From positions 14,532,856 to 14,596,855 of the forward strand of contig CM040117.1 in the NCBI GenBank assembly GCA_022559845.1: a DNA stretch of 64,000 bases. Direction: 5' to 3'. Positions 57,031-64,000 of the stretch are shown piece after piece (the first letter of the stretch is position 1; each line of letters opens with the position of its first letter). The translations under genes were made by a program, and so were the position numbers. Under the pieces are notes generated by a model. It searched no databases, was not told the DNA's origin, and saw only the letters and a list, made by a program, of their open reading frames with translations. The DNA is from Amorphophallus konjac. Taxonomy: Eukaryota; Streptophyta; Magnoliopsida; Alismatales; Araceae.

Positions 57031-57543
57031 AAGCCACACTCTGGTTGGAGTGTGGGGTGGATGTAGGTCAGTAGACCGAACCACCTAAAATCTCTTGTGT
57101 CGTGTGGTTGACTGCCTTTCTGTGTGAGCTTGTCGTTCATCATCTAGATCGCTTCCGCCTGTGTATTTCCTAACAATTGGTTAGGCCGTGCAAGTCAGCA
57201 GTCTGAGCAATTATTCTTTGAGCAAGTTGTTCTAGTCTCATATATTTTGAATTTGGCAAAAAAGTTTTTAAAGGATCCATTCACCCCCCTTCTGGATCCA
57301 CGTTTGGTTCAATCCCTGCGTCCAACATCATAGCTATGTTGCTGGCATAGCTCGCGAGATACACCCAGACAAAACTCCCACACTTCACACACAATGTGTT
57401 TAACGATCTCTAACCATAGAAATACTAGAAAGTTCTTCCTAACACTTCATGGATGCTCGAATTTTTACATTCGCATGAGGGGTAATCGTGAGGAAAAAGT
57501 TGTCCGCCCCCTTTGTTAAGAAAAAAAAAAGGGTGGAATGTGA

Positions 57544-57890
57544 ATCTAAGTAGTCGAGAATCCCCATTGAGACACATGAGGAGACTCGCGCGAAAATAGA
57601 GCCGCAAACTACCTAATAGAATCATAATAAGGGATGAATCCTAGTAGCCGGGAATCCCCATTGAGACATATGCGGAAACTCGCGTCAAACGGTGAAGTCC
57701 ATAATAAAATCATAATAAAGGATGAATCCTAGTAGCCGGGAATCCCCATTGAGACATATGAGGAAACTCGCGTCAAACGGTGAAGTCCATAATAAAATCA
57801 TAATAAGGGATGAATCCTAGTAACCGGGAATCCCCATTGAGACATATGAGGAAACTCGCGCCGAACGGTGAAGTCCGAAATTAAGAATAA
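57544..57890. repeat. 88-bp tandem repeat
   Basis: GGATGAATCCTAGTAGCCGG begins at 57632, 57720 and 57808, exactly 88 bp apart. A diverged copy lies at about 57535-57630. Units share GAATCCCCATTGAGACATAT and AAACTCGCGTCAAACGG. Confidence 0.9.
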
Positions 57891-58332
57891 ACAAGAGGGT
57901 TGTGCGAAGCTACCGAAAATCGAGAACCCCAATTGTATGTGTAGATGCTAGGGTAGTACTCTAGTGTTATTTAGAACATCTGCGTATCCGTATGCCTAGG
58001 ATTCGCTGCTCACATATTTGCACTCTCACTCCACGGAGAATAGTCTTGGGTGTAGATTGTGATCTACGCTATATATATATATATCCTATGCAGTGTCCTC
58101 TTTACGAATTCACATCTCCCTTAGTTGTACTCCGTGAGCCGCACTCTGTCCATGAATACGGGCGCTGTCCTTATCCTATCCCCGATATAGGGGAGCTATT
58201 CTATATACCTAGCTTATGCTTACAGTCGATGATTGCCTGCATGCTCGCATGAATAAAAAGACACACAGAACACTTTTCAAATGGGCTGCACCTGCAGGCT
58301 CCGCTCATTCGTCCCTCATTCGCGCCACCTAC

Positions 58333-58346
58333 GGGTGGGGGGCATT
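58333..58346 (+). promoter_or_regulatory. Polypurine tract of TE-I
   Basis: GGGTGGGGGGCATT is followed by TGTTGACA. It shares GTGGGGGGCATT with the TE-B tract. Confidence 0.65.
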
Positions 58347-59129
58347 TGTTGACACATGAAAAATAACAGTAATAATAAATGATATATATGGAATATACGT
58401 ATATAAAAATAACATACATATATACATATATATTGATAATAATAATAATAAAATAATAATAATACAACAATAATAAGGCTAAAATATTTTATTTCTGCTG
58501 AAATATCCTATTTTTGCTATTTCTTGTTTTCCAAGAATAAAGAAGAGGACAAGGAAACATAAAAGGGCTGGAAGTGCACAAATGGGCCAAGGTGGGGCTC
58601 AAATGGGCCAAGAAGTGAGCGAATGGGCCAAAGAGGGACAGGAACCGACGACCAGGCCACTTGACCCGGCTGCCAGGTGCGCCTCCTGCCACCGGGTGAG
58701 CCTTCCGCAACGTGCCACCGTATCAAATGAAGCACCTGCCTGTGGACGTCAAAAAAAAGAAGAAGAGAAGAAAAGGAACGTTCCTGCGGCACAGACGTCT
58801 CGACACCCCGAGAGCAAGTCGAAGACGAAAGGCCGAACAAACCCCATACCTCCTCCAAGCAGGACGAATATATACTCGGCGCTCCGCCACCCAACGAGAA
58901 GCCCTTCGGGCAGAAGAGATGGTCGCGGCTCTCCAGTCGGCATTGCCGAATGCCGAATCAGAAGAAACTCGGGAATGCAAACACATGTTCGGCACGCGCT
59001 GGAAATCACTCAAAGTCTTGAACCGGGACTCGAGGCTCTGAACAAAAGCCCCGGGGGCTTGACGCCACAACTAAAACAACACGGGAGGGCAGGCGTCCAT
59101 CCGAATCACCGCTAAGCCGGGAAGAAATC

Positions 59130-59260
59130 TAATGGGTCTTAAACCGGCGTGGCTACACTTATACAGCCTTAAACCGGCGCACCCGCTTTCAATAGCTTTA
59201 AACCGGCGCTCCCCATTCATGCTGCTAATCCGGCGCGCACAACCCCGCGCCGGTTTAACC
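59130..59260. repeat. TTAAACCGGCGC motif cluster
   Basis: CTTAAACCGGCG recurs four times, and the inverse CGCGCCGGTTTAA once. Related motifs in both orientations return at 60560-60860. Confidence 0.7.
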
Positions 59261-60559
59261 CCAAAGCATCCCATCACAACTCCGGTCCCCTGTTTCCTGC
59301 AAACGGCATGCCGAAGAACTACTTAAAATGGCAAAGTTCCCGCTTCAAACCAATGGGCAATCGACTATAGACCAAGAATTGGAATTTTCGAGCTCCGCTC
59401 CAGCCAGCCCATCCCCTTCGGTCACCGTCGACCAATCTGGTGGAGGCAGCTTCCCTACTCTACGAATCCCTCTACCTGCAGGCCACTCAACAACGTCGGA
59501 TATGAAGCAGGAGAAGAATGAAAGTGACGGGGGCATTGAACTTCAGAGGGCTTCTTCCCCATCTCGACGGATATATATATCAAGAGAAGAACGACAAAGA
59601 AGGGGGCTGGAGGAGAGAGTCAGAAGAAAAAAGCTGAGAGAAGAAAAGAAGAAAGTTGAGGGAGAGAGTCTGGTTCAGCTGGGAGTTCCCTCAGAAGAAA
59701 AGAAGAAGCACCGTTCCTGCGCCTGCTAGGTGAAGAAGAAGAGAGATTGAGTGTGAGAGGAGAGAGGTGAGCTTGGAGGGGGAGGAGCTTGTGCTCCATT
59801 CCCTCTCCCCCACTGGTGTATCTCCTTCTTCCCCCCTTCAATGTATTTCCCTTCCCTTCGGGGATGAACTATCTTGTATTTAAGCCTCCCCCCTTTCTGG
59901 TGGATGAATAAATAGAGGGTCTTTTGTCAAGCTCGGTGTTCTTCATTTAGCCTCCTTTTTTTCTCGTCTTCTACTCATCCAGGGCCTTTAGAAGCCTACC
60001 TCTCCGTGGCATGGCCTTCTAGGGAGCCTGTATGAAGGATGAATATTCATGGCCTTCCATGGCGAACATCCGTCCCGCTGGAGCTATCACGAAGTCACTA
60101 CCCATGAACTGCTAGAACCCCTTGAAGGCTGGTCTTCGGGGCTTCTGCGTTCAACTATGGGACACCGGACTGCCGTTAGGCCACTCCGAGTTTTTGGGAT
60201 CGTCCCGGAGTATTTCGTTGACAATCCCTTATTTCGCCCCAGCCAACCTCAGTCTGGGGAAGGTGCTACCCAATTTTTGTCAGGAGCAAGAGCACACAGA
60301 GCAAACGAATGAACCACTCTCTGGGGACGAAAGCAGCATGTGTTTGAAGCCTCTGAATCAAGCTGAACCTCCAAGCTCCTGCACAACTAACTCCTCTGAA
60401 CAAAACACTTGAATCTTCATGCTAAGTCACCCTAACAAACGGTTAAAATATCTAAACTTCCTCTCTACAAATTTAATCCACCAATTGGGTGAACAAACTA
60501 ATCAACTTGCAGGTGAAAGAAAAAAGAAAAAAAAGCAAGAACCAAAGAAAACCTCCCGA

Positions 60560-60860
60560 GAGCTATTCCGGCGCGCTCCTAATCCGGCGCGGTACCCCCC
60601 CCCCCCCCGCGCCGTTTTAGCCCTACACTCAAAAACCATTCTATCCCCAAGGGTCCTAAACCGGCGCGGCCTGTGCGCGTCGGATTAACCTTCTATATGC
60701 GCACCGGATTAACCTTCCTTGGGGCGCGCCGTTTTAGCCACTTCTTTCACCCTGGGGCGCGCCGTTTTAGCCACTTCTTTCACCCTCGCGCGCCGTTTTA
60801 GCCATTTCTTTCACCTTTGCGCGCCGTTTTAGCCTTCTCTTTCACCTTCGCGCGTTGTAT
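60560..60860. repeat. GCGCGCCGTTTTAGCC tandem repeat
   Basis: Five units of about 33 bp (GCGCGCCGTTTTAGCC then ACTTCTTTCACC) lie next to inverted CCGGCGCGG and GGATTAACCTTC motifs, with a C-run at 60597-60609. Confidence 0.8.
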
Positions 60861-61055
60861 AGCCCCTGTTATAATCAAATTTTTGTTCCGGGGGCGGAGT
60901 TCGGGCTTCCCACTTAACAATTCGCTTCCCCGGACTATGCGTGAAGAGAAAAGTAACGATGCCCCATGGTATCGGACGTGGACCTCGGGGATCCCGATAT
61001 GGCCATAGTCCGCAACCACCTCAGGCCAATAGTCCATCAACTTGACCCACTTCTA

Positions 61056-61470
61056 TCGGGATCCAAGCCCGCAATCCCATTAAACTTGACGTACTTACAG
61101 CAAACATTCGTACGGTTTTGTTGTCGTCTTCGATGCTTCAAATGCGGGCTCTCATCCGAACAATGAATGGTCCGTTAGAGACCGACATATATATACCGGG
61201 ATTTAATCCCGCACCCACATTAAACTTGCCGTACCTACGGCAGACATCCGTATGGCTTTGTCGTTGTCTTCGACGCTTCAAATGCGAACTCTCGTTCGAA
61301 CGACGAATGGTCCGTTAGTGACCGACATATATACCGGGATCTAATCCCGCACTTGCATTAAACTTGCCGTACTCACAGCAGACATTTGTACGGGTTTATT
61401 TCCGTTTACGTCGTGCCTTCAATACGGATCTTTGTCCGAACATAAAGTGGTCCATGAATGACTAACAAAA
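61056..61470. repeat. 138-bp tandem repeat
   Basis: CCGGGATNTAATCCCGCA units start at about 61056, 61196 and 61334. Each contains ATTAAACTTGCCGTAC and ATGGTCCGTTAGTGACC. A diverged further copy lies at about 61820-61950. Confidence 0.85.
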
Positions 61471-62270
61471 TCTGAATGGAACGAGACGGCTCTCGTCTTC
61501 CCCGAACCCTACGGGTGGGAATATCAATAAGACCTTCGTGAGTCACGTTTGGACCTCGGGTTCGCCCCAACCATGGTCATTGCCTGACCCACATCCCAGG
61601 CCTATAGCCAGCTATCTCTGTACACGTCTTTGTTTTGGAATGTAGTCCCGGGATACTTTCCCGCTGCCCCTCGGCACCGAAAATATTAACGATGCCCACG
61701 CAAGCCTCGTTTGGACCGCGGGAGGCGCCCCCGGAATGGTCCTGACCCGATCTCGCACCGGACCAATAAATTTGCTGATTTCCGTCCACTCTAACCAGGA
61801 TTCAACAGAATGTCTCCTATCCCTTTGACCAATAAATTTGCCGTACCCTGGCATACATATGCTCCGATTTTCCCCGTGACGATCACGATTTTCTGAAGCC
61901 GGACGCTCGTCCGAATATCAAAATGGTCCCTTAAGTGACCGACATATTCCGAATGCTTGCTTCCCTAGACATCGGACTTTCCGACTGATTCGAGACCGTT
62001 ATCGGCTTGCTTCTCTCGATATAGTTTCTGGCCATGAGGCCCTGATTCCCGGCGATTAATCAAGGGTGTTCCCCTCTCCGAGGGGATGTAAATGACGCCG
62101 TGACCTTTACGGCACGACGGGTTTTGGTCCCGACACGAACTACACAATCGTCTGATTAGTCAGATCGAGCGCACAATAAATCGTCACCTAGGTGACTGGC
62201 ACGCCCACGCACTTAATAAACCCAATAAACAAATAAACAAAGATCTAAATAAAAAGTGCGTCCACACTGC

Positions 62271-62282
62271 CTTTATAAAAGG
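62271..62282 (+). promoter_or_regulatory. TATA-like site before AG-rich leader
   Basis: CTTTATAAAAGG is followed by a purine-rich leader (62320-62510). The layout suits an LTR promoter and R region. The LTR boundaries are not resolved. Confidence 0.5.
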
Positions 62283-63189
62283 CCTTGGTCTTCGAAGAGG
62301 CGGGCTCTCTCTGGGCAACAGATAAAGAAGAAAAAAACCAGAGCAACAAGAAGAGAGGCAACCAAAGGGAGAAAAGAGAGATCGAGCAGGGGTACAGAGG
62401 GGGATCTGGAGAGAGCGGTACCAATCCCAAGGGCAGAAGCCAACGGAGAAAACAAAAAGGGGAAAGAGGGAGCGGGAAGAGTAGCAAAAAAAAAACAAGG
62501 AGAGTGCCAGCGATCCGCCAAAGGTGAAGAGCTTCGTTCCTGCGGAAGAAGGTGGGTCTCCACCGGTCAATGCCCCATGGGGCTATAATTCCCCTCCCTG
62601 TTTCTCTCTGAAATTTATTTTGTATCACTATCGTGTATTATTTCTTTTGGTTGGAATAAAAGGAAGGAGCCCATGCTCGATTGGATATATTGATCTACTG
62701 TTCCTTTACCCCTTTCTACTCTTCTTCGTGGGTTTACAGAAATTAAACGGATGATATGTTCTTCCTGATTTCTTCATCGTTGTTTTCCCATACCTATCGT
62801 TCTTCTCTCTCCATGGGTTTAACGATGCTCGGAGAACTCCAGTGGTGATCAATCCTCTCGGTCAGGGCCGGGGATTTGCTATTTTCTTCCCAAATATGAT
62901 CTCTGACTGCCTAAATGTGTGAGAAATATACTGAATAATGGATTCTGTACGAAGCGGAGTTGTACCCTTGCTGCCCATTTTCTGGGCTACAGATATTCTG
63001 TATTTCACTCATTTCGGGCTCATAGCATCACCCTTGTTTTGGCCCAACGTCCCGTCCGTATCCAGAGGTTCATCCATACTTCTCAAAGTGTGATCTCTAG
63101 ATGTTCGCAAGGGGTAAATAAAATTTTTTTCATTGTTTAAGTTCCCTTTTTCCGATGCTCTATTTTTTCTGCTTCGCATCTGTTTAGCA

Positions 63190-63980
63190 GAGTGAGACGG
63201 CGGCCAGGGAAACACTGGCCGCTGTGTCCATTTTGCTCAAGCCACCGGATCATGTATTTCCCGCTCATTTTATAATGTCGCCGTCTTACCCACCTTTCCT
63301 AGCCGCCGCCCCATCTGGTGGCATTTTGCATGAATATATGCATATGTGCATTGCCGCCACCCCACCCGCTATATTGGCCGCCGTATCACCCGCTATATTG
63401 GCCGCCGTGTGCATGCATTAGGTTCCCAATTTCCAAGCCGTCGTCTCACCCCATTGTGTATTTGCCGCCGTATCACTTCATCCGTGTATGAAACCCATCT
63501 CAGCCACCGGAGCTATTGTCCATTGTGCTGCACATGTCCCATGTCAATTGCCGCCGCACCACCCAAGTATACCAGCCATTAGCCTATACGATCCTCATAT
63601 ATGTGGTAGTGCATGCCCAAACAAGCCATCACGCCATCAGGTTATATAAAACCCTCCCAACCGCCGTATGTGTACAGGAGGTCACCCAAATGGGCCCAAA
63701 TGCCAGCCACTCCACTATATATATACAAATAACATGCATGCATATGACATGGGTATATAAATTGAGTGGATTTATACATGAAACCCCACCATACATGTGC
63801 CGCCGTCTCGTTCCCTTCAGCCCTTTACCCAGTCACCAGCCCACTTGGTATCATATATATGTATATATATATATATATATATATAAACACATTTGCATCA
63901 ACTGGCCGCCGATTCACTGCTTCTAGCCACCGGGTCATTGGGCTTGGCCGCCGTATCACCTGTTTCATCCGTTTTCCAAA
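63190..63980. repeat. Dispersed GCCGCCGTATCACC motif
   Basis: At least twelve copies or half-copies of TTGGCCGCCGTATCACC occur at irregular spacing, for example near 63374, 63398, 63461, 63904 and 63946, with one inverted near 63197. An AT dinucleotide run lies at about 63853-63885. No coding region is visible. Confidence 0.65.
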
Positions 63981-64000
63981 ACCGATCTTCCTCCTGGCAT

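Larger units (their letters stand above)
46777..57327 (+). mobile_element. TE-G: Maximus/SIRE-like Ty1/copia element without pol
   Basis: A truncated 5' LTR (46777-47136) is followed by an iMet primer site, a coiled-coil gag with four zinc knuckles, a non-coding spacer, an envelope-like ORF (51889-54427), a polypurine tract (54934-54947) and a complete 3' LTR (54948-57327). No protease, integrase, RT or RNase H motif is found between gag and the envelope-like ORF, so it would depend on relatives for movement. The shared 360 bases of the LTRs differ at roughly nine sites by hand count. Confidence 0.85.
54948..57327 (+). repeat. 3' LTR of TE-G (2380 bp)
   Basis: It has ends TGTTGGA...TCCAACA. 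U3 contains a GGTCGGTGC motif array, a TATA box at 56352-56359, and downstream a 46-bp tandem array. The flank after it is tcata, and no matching left flank survives. Confidence 0.92.
57328..58346 (+). mobile_element. TE-I: 3' internal end of another Tat-like element
   Basis: This is non-coding sequence with an 88-bp tandem array, ending in a polypurine tract GGGTGGGGGGCATT (58333-58346) that nearly matches the TE-B tract. TGTTGACACATG follows as an LTR start. Its coding part would lie to the left and is absent, so TE-G or a deletion interrupted it. Confidence 0.55.
58347..64000 (+). mobile_element. LTR-like and repeat-rich sequence, right part of window
   Basis: It begins as an LTR at 58347. 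I cannot find the matching TGTCAACA end, so the LTR is longer than the window, diverged or interrupted. It contains two promoter-like blocks of similar layout (about 59565 on and 62271 on), each with a TATA-like site followed by an AG-rich leader. It also has CGGCGC-motif repeats, a 138-bp array and, at the far right, scattered GCCGCCGT motifs. No gene is supported in this stretch. Confidence 0.45.

Noticed and set aside
59328..59729. 133-codon ORF with a charged C-terminus
   Set aside because: The charged part comes from the AG-rich LTR leader. There is no domain or conservation evidence.
62245..62628. ORFs on both strands around the second AG-rich leader
   Set aside because: The purine/pyrimidine bias yields Lys/Arg/Glu-rich or Leu/Phe/Ser-rich peptides. 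They are not supported as genes.

Overview
The window looks like plant nuclear heterochromatin. It is almost wholly transposable elements, nested several deep, and I see no host gene, rRNA, functional tRNA or CRISPR array. A plant host is indicated by the element families: a Del/Tekay-type Ty3/gypsy element, two related Tat-lineage (Ogre/Retand-like) Ty3/gypsy elements, a Maximus/SIRE-like Ty1/copia element with an envelope-like ORF, a plant RTE-type LINE fragment, and a hAT transposon with BED/DUF659/dimerisation domains. I cannot name the species.

Layout. TE-A (1-5510, minus) is the 5' part of a Tekay-like element: gag, protease and start of RT, tRNA-iMet primer site and a complete 3.5-kb LTR. 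It interrupts TE-C. TE-C is the outer Tat element (minus). Its pieces are 5511-6869, 24665-25951, 32069-45214 and the last bases of its LTR at about 46664-46667. TE-B (6870-24664, minus) is a complete, younger Tat element inserted in TE-C with target duplication agagc. TE-D (25952-32068, plus) is a decayed hAT transposon in TE-C with an 8-bp duplication, and it carries TE-E (28725-29763), a small non-autonomous hAT with its own perfect 8-bp duplication. TE-F (45215-46659) is probably a solo LTR sitting a few bases inside the end of TE-C's 5' LTR. TE-G (46777-57327, plus) is a SIRE-like element without pol and with a truncated 5' LTR, and it carries TE-H, an RTE LINE fragment (50411-51321). From 57328 to the end lies the 3' end and probably the LTR of another Tat-like element (TE-I), followed by repeat-rich sequence I cannot assign.

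TE-B and TE-C share the same plan in minus-strand order: primer site, a long gag-pro-RT-RNaseH-second RNaseH-integrase reading frame, and a 3-kb non-coding 3' region. That 3' region is the most unusual part of the window. It contains an array of about 20 hairpin modules whose stems change sequence while keeping pairing, bracketed on both sides by a triplet of short hairpins sharing one loop that reads as a GNRA tetraloop on the sense strand. Beyond these lie a possible antisense ORF remnant and 40-bp repeats. All coding regions except the visible part of TE-A are broken. In TE-C and TE-G the stops are mainly C-to-T changes at CAG, CAA and CGN codons, as expected from decay of methylated cytosines.
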